This document shows, one piece after another, positions 41,518 to 50,460 of a stretch of 64,000 bases of DNA. The stretch's first letter is position 1, and each line of letters opens with the position of its first letter. The translations under genes were made by a program, and so were the position numbers. This DNA is from an uncultured Bacteroidales bacterium (GTDB lineage: Bacteria; Bacteroidota; Bacteroidia; Bacteroidales; Bacteroidaceae): the NCBI GenBank assembly GCA_902801475.1, contig CADCIO010000008.1:1-64000 (forward strand). Reading direction: 5' to 3'. Under the pieces are notes generated by a model. That model did no database searches. It was not told the DNA's origin and worked only from the letters and a program-made list of their open reading frames with translations.

Positions 41518-42232
41518 GATTCTGGATACGTGGGAGCATGTCAACGGTGTCCTTCTTCAAGGCCTTAGCATTGATAGCTTTCTGGAAAGTTGGTAGATGA
41601 TGAAGGTCTGAGCCGAAGAAAGTATAATATCCCTTGGAAAGTAACATCTGTGCCTTTTCCTGTGCTGAATCACCGTAAACACCAGCTAATGACATTATGT
41701 TCATCTGCAATTTCACACCTTTCGAATACAAATAATCATAATCTGTATCATTCATGTAGCGATAACGCTCAGGATGTGCAAGAATTGGCGTGAAACCAAG
41801 CTCCTTGACACGTTTCAAGGTTCCATAAAGGTCAATGGGGGGTTGGTAATAAGAAGTCTCAACTAACAGATGGTCACCCTTAGATCCTATTGGCAAGAGT
41901 TCTTTTGATTCCAATCGCTCACTAAAGAGATTGTCCATCATGTTTTCGGCCGCCAAATTCAGTTTAACAGTTCCCTGATAAGCTTCCTGCAACTCCTGAA
42001 AACGGTCACGCAATTCTTCTATTGTGTTGGGTATATCCTCCATGATATGGGGGGTCAGCCACACTTCCTTAATGCCGATCTTCTCATAACAATCAAGAAC
42101 AGCAAGAGAATCCTCCATCGTCTGGATTCCATCATCAACACCAGGAAGAATATGACTGTGCCAATCTGTGGCACCATTGAATATTCCCGTGTTTACCAGT
42201 TTCTTTTTTGTACTGAAGAATGAAAACAACAT
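41507..42232 (-). CDS. CpsB/YwqE-type PHP protein-tyrosine phosphatase
   Basis: A PHP-fold phosphatase of about 241 residues. The metal site starts with DWHSHILPGVDDGIQTME; EVWLTPHIMED, NLAAENMMD, ILAHPERYRY and FFGSDLHHL supply the other ligands. These enzymes dephosphorylate the tyrosine kinases that control capsule chain growth. Here the neighbouring Wzz protein has no kinase domain, so the target is unclear. A longer start at 42277 overlaps the wzz stop (ATGA) and is possible; 42232 gives the family's usual N-terminus (MLFSFFSTKKK). Confidence 0.86.
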   Translation of the reverse strand: MLFSFFSTKKKLVNTGIFNGATDWHSHILPGVDDGIQTMEDSLAVLDCYEKIGIKEVWLTPHIMEDIPNTIEELRDRFQELQEAYQGTVKLNLAAENMMDNLFSERLESKELLPIGSKGDHLLVETSYYQPPIDLYGTLKRVKELGFTPILAHPERYRYMNDTDYDYLYSKGVKLQMNIMSLAGVYGDSAQEKAQMLLSKGYYTFFGSDLHHLPTFQKAINAKALKKDTVDMLPRIQNLIF

Positions 42233-42273
42233 ATATACTATATTTTTATCAATCCGTAATAACTCTCTTCTCA

Positions 42274-43377
42274 TCAAGAAAGACCCAACAACGGCATCAA
42301 TTGCTTTTCTTTATAAAGAACCCATGCAGAAGTACCGAGGAACGCCAAGAATAGGAATACAAGCACAATCTTGACACGTCCAGGTTTAGATTTCTTCACA
42401 GGAACAGTAGCGCTCTGAAGAGTAGTGAAGGATGGGGTTGCCTCTTGCACTTTTGCTTCAGCTGCTATCAACTGTTGTGCCACTGAATTGTATGCATTGT
42501 ATTTTAACTGCATGTCATTCTCAAGATTAATCAGTTTCGTACGATCGCTCTGATACATCATGTCTTGGTGAGCATCCGCATAGGTTGCATATTTTTCACG
42601 AGCTTCATCATATCGAGCTTTTGCCTCTTCGCACAACTTACGATTGAAGTCCACATCTACACGAGATTTTTTCGTCTGATAATCCGTAATAAATCTCTGT
42701 AGACGAGCTTTCACAGAATCTGCCATCGTTGCACAAATAAGAGGATCTTGGTCAGTAACTGTAATGGTTATCTCCAACGTCTTTTCATCCACTTCACAAA
42801 CTATCGACTTTTCCAAAGATTCTACAATTCGAGATTGCAATTTCGTTAGTTGAAATGGATCTATCTTATCTTCATCTACGGAATCCACCTCAACAACAAG
42901 AGACACCAAATATGACACGCCAGAAGATACGCCCTCTAATGCCATACTCCACCATGGCTTTTTCTGCTCATCTCTCAAATATTCGTAGTAACTCATAATA
43001 CGGGTACTATCTTGTTGGTGAACAGGAATATTAAAGAGACTTACCTTAAAATCCGTAGAATTTATCAAATCTGGGTACAATGTCGGGTAAAGAGCCTCCG
43101 TATTACCAAGAGTTCCAGAACCCATTTTGAGTCCCATTTGAGACGCCAATGCACTAATAGACGCTGTAGTACGTCTGGTGGAAAGTTCTGGTGCCAGTAA
43201 AACCTCACAGGTAAATTGTTTGGGAATGGAAAGTGCTATTATACATCCCAAAACAAATGCGATGGGGAGTACTTTTTTATATAAGCTCTTATGTTTTTTT
43301 AGAGCAGCAAATAATGCCTGATAGTCAATACGCTTTTCCTCTTCCCGAGATTCCATATTTTGTTGTTGAATATCCAT
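42274..43377 (-). CDS. Wzz-type polysaccharide chain-length determinant
   Basis: A 367-residue inner-membrane protein with helices near residues 37-54 and 336-355. Between them lies a long periplasmic coiled-coil part (for example CEEAKARYDEAREKYATYAD). A GLKMGS-type segment and the final proline-containing helix fit polysaccharide co-polymerases. The cytoplasmic tail is only about 12 residues, so no BY-kinase domain is fused. It regulates polymer length and export with the Wza-like partner upstream. The gene is AT-rich compared with its neighbours, as polysaccharide genes often are. Confidence 0.87.
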   Translation of the reverse strand: MDIQQQNMESREEEKRIDYQALFAALKKHKSLYKKVLPIAFVLGCIIALSIPKQFTCEVLLAPELSTRRTTASISALASQMGLKMGSGTLGNTEALYPTLYPDLINSTDFKVSLFNIPVHQQDSTRIMSYYEYLRDEQKKPWWSMALEGVSSGVSYLVSLVVEVDSVDEDKIDPFQLTKLQSRIVESLEKSIVCEVDEKTLEITITVTDQDPLICATMADSVKARLQRFITDYQTKKSRVDVDFNRKLCEEAKARYDEAREKYATYADAHQDMMYQSDRTKLINLENDMQLKYNAYNSVAQQLIAAEAKVQEATPSFTTLQSATVPVKKSKPGRVKIVLVFLFLAFLGTSAWVLYKEKQLMPLLGLS

Positions 43378-43395
43378 ATATGTTTAAATTGTATT

Positions 43396-45843
43396 TTATT
43401 TTGTCAAATAAGCAACCAATGCGGCAACTGTAGCAAGAGGTGTAAATGCAGCTCCAAGAGTTGCAATTGTGCTAATATTCACATGCTTCTTTTTCTTACT
43501 TGGTACAACAATTTCACAACCTGGCTCAACATCTGTTTTCTTTGAAAGAATATTCATCAAGCCATTTTGATATACAACAAAAGCCTTCTTCTTCTTCGCA
43601 CTTTCCGTGAATCCTCCTGCATTTTCAATATACCACTTTACACTCTTTCCTTCTACATACGTCACAGTATTGGGAAACTGGACATCTCCTGAAATTCTAA
43701 CGGTTCCATTATATTCAGGAACATCTATATGATCACCCTCACGTAAGACAATATCATACTCCCCACCCGGTTCTTTCAATGCCTTTTCTAAATCTATACC
43801 TATATAGTAAATGGTGTTCATTTCCATCTTATCCCATGCTATCGAGTCTTTTTCCTCCATATTATTACGCAAAGCTTCCAATACTGCTCTCTTGCGTTGA
43901 CGTTCCTCATCGTTCATACGACGCACCAAACGAGCGCCCTTTGTATAAGCTCCTGGTGCCACACCTCCTGCCATCTTGATAGCATCAGTCAAACGAAGAT
44001 CTTTTTTCTCAATAGTGAATGCACCCTCATAGTTCACTTCACCTGTAACTCTAATGTTCCTTGGCATCACATAGCCTGGACTACGACGCACATGCACCAC
44101 ATCGTAAGGTTGCAGATAAAATTCTTTTCCATCTTTCTTGATGACCAAACCATCTTTAATGTCAAATTGGAATGTTTCTGCTATATTACGAGTCTTTTCT
44201 GTTGAATAAGGATCTTTGATTCGACGACTCACATCCACACGTGCCAAAGATGCACCATCACGCAAACCACCTGCCATAACGATCAAGTCCTCAATAGTTG
44301 TATTCTCAGCATATTCATAACTACCAGGGCTCATCACCTGACCTGTAACTGAGAAATAACGTTCTTTACGAAGTTCATCTTGGGTCGGAATGAAAACAAC
44401 ATCCTCGTTCTTCAATGGAACATCAGCCACCACTCCATCCATAATGCCTTTCACGTCAATAGGAATAACTTCCAAAGTACGGTCTTCCTTCAAACGGTGA
44501 ATGAGAGCATGATCAAGAAATGCATCTTCTGTCAAACCATCTGCTGCCTGAATAAGGGTTCGTACAGAGCAAACATCACCACTAATGTTGAATTGTCCAG
44601 GACGGAACACTGCTCCCCTTATCTCTACCATATTATCATATCTGTTCAGAATCGCATCTACTGATACATTATCACCATCATCAACAGTAAAGGCATTCAT
44701 CTCAAACTCATCAATATTATGTACGGTATAACGTTCGCCTGTCTGACGTACCAAACGAACAGATTTCTTATAAGCATCACCTGTATAACCACCTGCAAAC
44801 TTCAGCAAAGTACCAACCGTTTCCGTTCTGCGCATTTCATAAAACATTGGACGTTTCACATTTCCTGTGATACCAACCAAACATTCGTATGGTTCCACAT
44901 GGATGACATCGTTATCTTCCAAATAAATATTACCAGCCAATCTTCCATTCAAAATATATTCATAGAAGTCAACAATAGTGACCAATCTACCACCTCGATA
45001 GACCTTGATATTACGCAAAGTACCCAATGCCTTAATACCACCAGCCATAGAAATAGCATGGAATATCGTTGAAAAAGATGACATATTATATGTACCAGGA
45101 TTCCTTACCTCACCCATAATATTCACCATGATGGAACGAGTCTGTCCTAATGTTAGTCGGATGTTTGACCCAGAATAATGTTTACCTAACGTATTTTTTA
45201 TTTTGTTCTGAGCTTCTGCAACGGTAAGCCCACTCACATAAACAGGCCCAACGCCTCCCAAAGTCACGGTTCCCTCTGAGGATATTGTATGTACTAATGT
45301 CTTCTGAGATTCTCCATAAATATCAATGACCAATTGGTCACCAGGTCCCACCACATAATTCTGTGGAGTGGGAAGATTCAAGTTCACACCTATACGACGG
45401 AATTGATCATGACCAAAGACCCTCTTTCCTGCTGTTTCACCCTGCACTCGTTGCATGGACTCCACATCACGTTCTGCCTCTTCATAATCCTCTGACGCAT
45501 CAGCATGAATTTCACCAGTCGTGCCACGACGAGCCGTTGTCAATTCCTGCGAAGTTGTACCATCACTATTAGCAAGCATGCGATCGGTAGCCATTGAAAT
45601 GGATCCAGGTGCAGCACGCAAAACGCCGTCACTATTAACCTGAGAATCATATTCATTGCGAATACGACGTATCTGCTCTATCTCTACACCTCGTTGCATC
45701 AACTGTGTAGTAATTTGAGACTGGCTCGCACCCGCTTTTGCCCTACTTTTAATAAAACTCTTCACTTGTGAGTCTGTCATCTGTGCAAAGGCACCCAAAA
45801 TTGTCATGAAACACAATACGACAGCCAATAAAAATCTTTTCAT
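43396..45843 (-). CDS. Wza-type polysaccharide export protein (SLBB repeats)
   Basis: An 815-residue outer-membrane export protein. A signal peptide is followed by QMTDSQVKSFIKSRAKAGAS, then the poly-export domain (NYVVGPGDQLVIDIYGESQ) and about six SLBB units, seen as recurring VTGEV..PG.Y blocks (for example MVNIMGEVRNPGTYNMS and VTGQVMSPGSYEYAENTTIE). It would form the outer-membrane channel for capsule or exopolysaccharide, with Wzz spanning the periplasm. ATG 45843 gives a good signal peptide; the longer frame from 45918 does not. The promoter is about 118 bases upstream, leaving a long leader. The gene is AT-rich. Confidence 0.9.
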   Translation of the reverse strand: MKRFLLAVVLCFMTILGAFAQMTDSQVKSFIKSRAKAGASQSQITTQLMQRGVEIEQIRRIRNEYDSQVNSDGVLRAAPGSISMATDRMLANSDGTTSQELTTARRGTTGEIHADASEDYEEAERDVESMQRVQGETAGKRVFGHDQFRRIGVNLNLPTPQNYVVGPGDQLVIDIYGESQKTLVHTISSEGTVTLGGVGPVYVSGLTVAEAQNKIKNTLGKHYSGSNIRLTLGQTRSIMVNIMGEVRNPGTYNMSSFSTIFHAISMAGGIKALGTLRNIKVYRGGRLVTIVDFYEYILNGRLAGNIYLEDNDVIHVEPYECLVGITGNVKRPMFYEMRRTETVGTLLKFAGGYTGDAYKKSVRLVRQTGERYTVHNIDEFEMNAFTVDDGDNVSVDAILNRYDNMVEIRGAVFRPGQFNISGDVCSVRTLIQAADGLTEDAFLDHALIHRLKEDRTLEVIPIDVKGIMDGVVADVPLKNEDVVFIPTQDELRKERYFSVTGQVMSPGSYEYAENTTIEDLIVMAGGLRDGASLARVDVSRRIKDPYSTEKTRNIAETFQFDIKDGLVIKKDGKEFYLQPYDVVHVRRSPGYVMPRNIRVTGEVNYEGAFTIEKKDLRLTDAIKMAGGVAPGAYTKGARLVRRMNDEERQRKRAVLEALRNNMEEKDSIAWDKMEMNTIYYIGIDLEKALKEPGGEYDIVLREGDHIDVPEYNGTVRISGDVQFPNTVTYVEGKSVKWYIENAGGFTESAKKKKAFVVYQNGLMNILSKKTDVEPGCEIVVPSKKKKHVNISTIATLGAAFTPLATVAALVAYLTK

Positions 45844-45961
45844 ATCAATATTTTTACTTCTTTTGATTACTTTCCTTTTCAGTTGGCGATCTGCGCCATA
45901 TCTTACTTCCCCCACCACTTCTATTTTTAATTAGCTTGGCACAGAATCTCCATAATTGCTG

Positions 45962-45969
45962 CAAAGATA
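45962..45969 (-). promoter_or_regulatory. -7 box of the wza-wzz-phosphatase operon (TATCTTTG)
   Basis: TATCTTTG on the minus strand, followed by a leader of about 115 bases before ATG 45843, the longest leader seen here. I did not recognise a JUMPstart-like motif in it. Confidence 0.6.
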
Positions 45970-46034
45970 CGACTTTTTTTCCTCTCCGATAGTGAAAAGT
46001 TCTCTTTTTTTATGAAAAAACAAAAAAGATTTAA

Positions 46035-46042
46035 TAATTTTG
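46035..46042 (+). promoter_or_regulatory. -7 box of glsA (TAATTTTG)
   Basis: TAATTTTG followed by GCACG. It lies inside the longer possible reading frame and so places the real glsA start at ATG 46060. Confidence 0.65.
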
Positions 46043-46059
46043 CACGACATTTCAGTATT

Positions 46060-46938
46060 ATGGCAATAGAAGGAGAAGAATTTCGGGTGGACGTGGACCA
46101 GGTCTTGAAGGACAAACTCGGTAAAAAATCCAAGTTTGTTCCTAAATTTTTGGTTTCATGGTTGAAGAACATTATCCACCAGGATTGGATGAACGTCCAT
46201 CTATGCGGAGAGGGAAAGGGACAAGTGGGAGTTGAGTGGTTGGACGGATGCCTTAACTATCTGAATTGCACTTTGAAAGTGCAGACCAACATCAAAGGGG
46301 TCATTCAAGAGGGCTTGGATGCGCTTCCAGGCAATGAGGGGGGGCGTTATTTCACCATCGTGAGCAACCATCCTCTCGGAGGTCAGGACGGCATTGCGTT
46401 GGGTTCCATCATTTGCCACAAGTACGACAGCCGGATGGTGTATCTTGTCAATGACATCCTAATGAGTTTCAAAGGATTGGCTCCACTTTGTGTACCCATC
46501 AACAAGACGGGACGCAATAGTCGGAACTTTCCCAAGATGGTGGAAATGGCATTTCAGTCTCCTAAGAACGTGGTGATGTTCCCTGCGGGACTCTGTTCAC
46601 GAAAGGGAGAGGATGGCGTAATTCGGGATATTGAATGGAAGAAAACCTTCGTCACCAAGTCTGTGCAGTACCAACGAGATGTGATTCCTGTCCATTTCTC
46701 AGGACATAACTCCGATCGGTTTTATGACATCGCCCGTTGGTGCAAACGCCTACACATCAAGTTCAACATTGCCATGCTTTATCTGGCTGATGAGATGTAC
46801 AAGAATCAGGGAAAGACCTTCACGGTTACGTTTGGAGAACCAATCCCTTGGCAGACCTTCGATAAGTCGAAGACTCCGACAGAATGGGCACAATGGGTGA
46901 AGGGGAAGGTTTATCAACTCGACAAAGCCCCTGTATAA
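46060..46938 (+). CDS. glsA: GlsA-like O-acyltransferase (glycine lipid synthesis)
   Basis: A 292-residue PlsC-type acyltransferase: the HX4D box reads SNHPLGGQDGIALG, with FPAGLCSRKG as the second substrate motif and VIPVHFSGHNSDRFY later. In Bacteroides thetaiotaomicron a gene pair of this make-up produces glycine (N-acyl-acyloxy) lipids: GlsB attaches the amide-linked fatty acid and GlsA the ester-linked one. The N-acyltransferase candidate follows directly. It acts at the inner face of the membrane. The first 16 codons of the longer frame overlap the promoter and are rejected. Confidence 0.8.
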   Translation: MAIEGEEFRVDVDQVLKDKLGKKSKFVPKFLVSWLKNIIHQDWMNVHLCGEGKGQVGVEWLDGCLNYLNCTLKVQTNIKGVIQEGLDALPGNEGGRYFTIVSNHPLGGQDGIALGSIICHKYDSRMVYLVNDILMSFKGLAPLCVPINKTGRNSRNFPKMVEMAFQSPKNVVMFPAGLCSRKGEDGVIRDIEWKKTFVTKSVQYQRDVIPVHFSGHNSDRFYDIARWCKRLHIKFNIAMLYLADEMYKNQGKTFTVTFGEPIPWQTFDKSKTPTEWAQWVKGKVYQLDKAPV

Positions 46939-46963
46939 CAAAGTAATAGGACAAAAAATAAAT

Positions 46964-47995
46964 ATGGAAGCAGAAATCATTGCACCTATCCCAAAGGAGG
47001 TGCTGAAATCAGAACTAACCGATGATAAGCGCTTGCGTATGACGAGCAAGAGCAACAATGAGGTGTATGTGGTCACATGGCAAAACGCTCCCAATGTTGT
47101 GCGCGAAATTGGGCGTCTCCGTGAGATTGCTTTCCGTGCTGCAGGTGGTGGTACGGGGCTTGATTGCGACCTCGATGAGTTCGACACAATGGAGAACCCA
47201 TACAAGCAATTGATTGTGTGGAATCCTGAATCGGAAGAAATCATTGGTGGCTACCGTTACATCCTCGGCCCTGACATCCAATTGGATGAGAAAGGACAGC
47301 CGATCCTTGCTACCAGCCACATGTTCCACTTCTCCGATGAGTTCATCAAGGACTACATGCCTTACACCATTGAGTTGGGACGTTCGTTCGTCACGCTCGA
47401 ATATCAGTCTACCCGTTCCGACGGCAAGTCCATCTTTGCCCTTGACAATCTTTGGGACGGACTTGGTGCATTGGCTGTCATCATGCCTGGTTGTAAGTAT
47501 TTCTTTGGTAAGATGACCATGTACCCCAGCTATAACCGCAAGGGACGTGACATGATTCTCTATTTCCTGCGTAAACACTTTGGCGATAAAGATGGACTGG
47601 TCATTCCCACAAAACCCCTTGAACTGGAACACGATCCCAAGGAGTTTGATGAACTTTTCTGTGAAGAATCCTTCAAGGAGGATTACAAGATTCTCAACCA
47701 TGAGGTACGTGCCCTTGGTTTGAACATCCCCCCATTGGTCAATGCATACATGAGCCTCTCCCCCACTATGAAGATGTTCGGCACAGCCATCAACTACGGC
47801 TTTGGCGATGTGGAAGAGACAGGTATCCTCATTGCTGTCAGCGAACTTTACGACCAAAAGCGCATCCGTTACATCGACAATTTCGCCAAGGAACATCCCG
47901 AATTCATCCAAATCACCAGCGGAGCCAACAAGGTATTCTACGAACCCAAAAACAAGCAAGATCTACTCAAGGATGACTTCGACCCCGTGAAATAA
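46964..47995 (+). CDS. glsB: GlsB-like N-acyltransferase (GNAT/hemolysin-type)
   Basis: A 343-residue GNAT-fold acyltransferase of the OlsB/hemolysin kind: VREIGRLREIAFRAAGGGTG, IVWNPESEEIIGGYRYILG, YTIELGRSFVTLEYQ and YNRKGRDMILYFLRKHFGD. It is 25 bases after the GlsA-like gene, and together they form the glycine-lipid set (this one N-acylates glycine). A strong terminator closes the two-gene unit. Confidence 0.82.
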   Translation: MEAEIIAPIPKEVLKSELTDDKRLRMTSKSNNEVYVVTWQNAPNVVREIGRLREIAFRAAGGGTGLDCDLDEFDTMENPYKQLIVWNPESEEIIGGYRYILGPDIQLDEKGQPILATSHMFHFSDEFIKDYMPYTIELGRSFVTLEYQSTRSDGKSIFALDNLWDGLGALAVIMPGCKYFFGKMTMYPSYNRKGRDMILYFLRKHFGDKDGLVIPTKPLELEHDPKEFDELFCEESFKEDYKILNHEVRALGLNIPPLVNAYMSLSPTMKMFGTAINYGFGDVEETGILIAVSELYDQKRIRYIDNFAKEHPEFIQITSGANKVFYEPKNKQDLLKDDFDPVK

Positions 47996-48023
47996 AGGCA
48001 CATTCTACACATATATTATATAA

Positions 48024-48060
48024 AAGTGGCACAAATCATCAGTTTTTGTGCCACTTATTT
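48024..48060 (+). terminator. Terminator after glsB
   Basis: A 12-bp perfect stem: AAGTGGCACAAA (48024-48035) with TTTGTGCCACTT (48045-48056), nine-base loop, then TTATTTT-like sequence. It directly precedes the -33 region of the next gene. Confidence 0.92.
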
Positions 48061-48089
48061 TGTCAATCCAAACAAAACCCCTAACTTTG
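48059..48089 (+). promoter_or_regulatory. Promoter of the CoA-transferase gene
   Basis: TTTG (48059-48062) and TAACTTTG (48082-48089), 19 bases apart. The leader to ATG 48128 is about 35 bases, which excludes the longer frame from 48026 that runs through the terminator. Confidence 0.75.
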
Positions 48090-48127
48090 CACAAATTTTG
48101 AAAAATTGTGTAAAAGTAAAAAGGTTT

Positions 48128-49624
48128 ATGGCATTTACAAGAATCACCGCTGCAGAGGCTGCAGCACTCGTCAAGAACGGAGACAACATTGGCCTGTCTG
48201 GTTTCACACCAGCAGGCACACCTAAAGCAGTAACGGCAGAGATTGCCAAGATTGCTCATACAGAGCACGAAGCAGGACGTCCTTTCCAGATAGGCATTTT
48301 CACAGGTGCCTCTACTGGTCAGTCTTGTGATGGCGTACTTTCTGATGAACAAGCTATTCGCTATCGTGCACCCTACACCACAAACTCCACTTTCCGCAAG
48401 CATGTCAATGCAGGCGAAATTGCCTACAATGACATTCACCTCGGCATGATGGCTCAAGACCTTCGCTACGGATTCTTGGGCGATGTTGATTGGGCAATCA
48501 TCGAAGTATGTGACATCGAAGAAGATGGAAAAGTATATCTCACAGCCGCAGGCGGTATCTCTCCTACTATAGCACGTCTGGCCAAGAAAGGTGTGATTCT
48601 GGAGCTCAACGCTTTCCACCCTGCAACGTCAAAAGGACTTCACGACGTCTATGAGCCACTTGATCCTCCTTGTCGCAAGCCCATCCCAATCGAGAAGGTA
48701 ACAGACCGCATCGGTACTCCTTACCTCCAGATTGACCCCAAGAAGATTGTGGGTGTGGTGGAATGCAACATTCCCGACGAAGCTCGTACCTTCAAGGATG
48801 CAGATCCTATCACCGACAAGATTGGTGAGAATGTGGCCAACTTCCTCATGAACGAGAAGAAGCGCGGCATCATCCCTCCAAGCTTCCTGCCTTTCCAGAG
48901 CGGTGTGGGTACTACTGCCAACGCCATCCTCTTTGCACTCGGAAGCAACCCAGAGATGCCTCAGATGGAAGTTTATACAGAGGTGCTCCAGAATGCCATC
49001 GTTGACCTCATGTTCCAGGAGAAGGTGAAGTGTGCATCTACCTGCTCACTCACTGTCACCAACGACAAGCTCCAAAGCATTTACGACAACATCGACTTCT
49101 TCCGTGACAAGCTCGTGCTTCGTCAGTCAGAGATTTCCAACAACGCAGAGGTGATTCGCCGACTCGGTTTGATTGCCATCAATACCGCCATTGAGGTGGA
49201 CCTCTACGGACACGCAAACTCCACACAAATCTGTGGTACTAAGATGATGAATGGTATTGGCGGTTCAGGCGATTTCGAGCGCAACGCTTTCCTCAGCATC
49301 TTCACTTGCTCATCTGTAGCTAAGGGTGGTGCCATTTCAGCCATTGTGCCATTCTGTAGTCACGTTGACCACACTGAACACGATGTCAATGTCATTGTCA
49401 CAGAACAGGGTGTAGCAGACCTGCGTGGTAAGAGCCCCATCCAGCGTGCTCATGCCATCATCGAGAATTGTGCACACCCCGATTACAAGCAACTCCTCTG
49501 GGACTACCTCAAGATCTCTCAGAAGGGTCAGTCTTGGCACAACCTCGCTGCCACCCACGCATTCCACGACACCTTCATCAAGGAGGGCGACATGCACAAG
49601 GTGGACTTCAGCAAATTCGCATAA
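48128..49624 (+). CDS. Acetyl-CoA hydrolase/transferase family (succinyl-CoA transferase-like)
   Basis: A 498-residue class I CoA-transferase: NIGLSGFTPAGTPKAVTAE at the N-terminus, QSGVGTTANAILFALGSN, the catalytic glutamate in EVYTEVLQNAIVDLM, and GGSGDFERNAFLS and VTEQGVADLRGKSP near the C-terminus. Members move CoA between succinate, acetate and propionate. In a propionate- and succinate-forming anaerobe it would recycle CoA at the end of the succinate pathway, but the exact acid pair is not readable. It is followed by xth after 28 bases. Confidence 0.9.
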   Translation: MAFTRITAAEAAALVKNGDNIGLSGFTPAGTPKAVTAEIAKIAHTEHEAGRPFQIGIFTGASTGQSCDGVLSDEQAIRYRAPYTTNSTFRKHVNAGEIAYNDIHLGMMAQDLRYGFLGDVDWAIIEVCDIEEDGKVYLTAAGGISPTIARLAKKGVILELNAFHPATSKGLHDVYEPLDPPCRKPIPIEKVTDRIGTPYLQIDPKKIVGVVECNIPDEARTFKDADPITDKIGENVANFLMNEKKRGIIPPSFLPFQSGVGTTANAILFALGSNPEMPQMEVYTEVLQNAIVDLMFQEKVKCASTCSLTVTNDKLQSIYDNIDFFRDKLVLRQSEISNNAEVIRRLGLIAINTAIEVDLYGHANSTQICGTKMMNGIGGSGDFERNAFLSIFTCSSVAKGGAISAIVPFCSHVDHTEHDVNVIVTEQGVADLRGKSPIQRAHAIIENCAHPDYKQLLWDYLKISQKGQSWHNLAATHAFHDTFIKEGDMHKVDFSKFA

Positions 49625-49652
49625 TTTGGACATTTAATATTTCACATGTAAC

Positions 49653-50441
49653 ATGAAATTTATTTCATGGAATGTTAACGGACTTCGCGCCGTGTGTGGT
49701 AAGGGCTTCTCTGAAGTCTTCACCACGCTCGACGCGGATTTCTTTTGCCTGCAAGAGACCAAGATGCAGGAGGGGCAACTTGACCTCGCCTTCCTCGGTT
49801 ACCAGTCCTACTGGAACTATGCCGAGAAGAAAGGCTATTCAGGCACAGCCATTTACACCAAGCACACTCCCCTCAACGTGATTTTGGGTTTACCCGAAGA
49901 CATCATCGCTTCCGTTCCCGACAACGGCTGGCTCGATATGAACACTGAGGGACGTGTCATCACCCTCGAATACGAAACCTTCTTTGTCATCACCGTCTAT
50001 ACCCCCAACTCACAGGATGGGCTCAAACGCCTTGACCAGCGCATGACGTGGGACGATGCTTTCCGCCTCTACCTCCAACGTCTCGATCAGCAGAAGCCCG
50101 TACTTGTCTGTGGCGATATGAATGTGGCACACGAGGAGATAGACATCAAGAACCCCAAATCCAATCGCCACAACGCAGGATTTACAGATGAGGAACGTGC
50201 TAAATTCACAGACTTGCTCAATGCTGGCTTTACCGACACCTTCCGACATTTCTATCCTGACACACCCAACATCTACTCATGGTGGAGCTATCGCTTCCAT
50301 GCCCGCGAGAAGAATGCCGGTTGGCGCATCGACTACTGGCTCTGTTCCAATCGCATACAACCCCAACTCGTCAGTGCCAAGATACACACTGACATCATGG
50401 GCAGCGACCATTGTCCTGTAGAGGTGGAAGTGAGCCTCTAA
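49653..50441 (+). CDS. xth: Exodeoxyribonuclease III / AP endonuclease
   Basis: A 262-residue ExoA/XthA-type nuclease: FISWNVNGLRA, FFCLQETKMQEGQ (metal-binding Glu), GYSGTAIYTK, CGDMNVAHEEIDI, WWSYRFHAREKNAGWRIDYW and the catalytic SDHCPVEVEV. It cuts the backbone at abasic sites and trims 3' ends in base-excision repair. No signal peptide is present. It converges with the minus-strand 1239-residue gene, 19 bases away, and no clear terminator lies between them. Confidence 0.94.
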   Translation: MKFISWNVNGLRAVCGKGFSEVFTTLDADFFCLQETKMQEGQLDLAFLGYQSYWNYAEKKGYSGTAIYTKHTPLNVILGLPEDIIASVPDNGWLDMNTEGRVITLEYETFFVITVYTPNSQDGLKRLDQRMTWDDAFRLYLQRLDQQKPVLVCGDMNVAHEEIDIKNPKSNRHNAGFTDEERAKFTDLLNAGFTDTFRHFYPDTPNIYSWWSYRFHAREKNAGWRIDYWLCSNRIQPQLVSAKIHTDIMGSDHCPVEVEVSL

Positions 50442-50460
50442 TTCTCCCTTTATATTCAAA

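Noticed and set aside
47015..47959. A 314-codon frame antisense to the glsB-like gene
   Set aside because: It is a shadow of a well-supported GNAT-type gene; no start signal or domain is seen.
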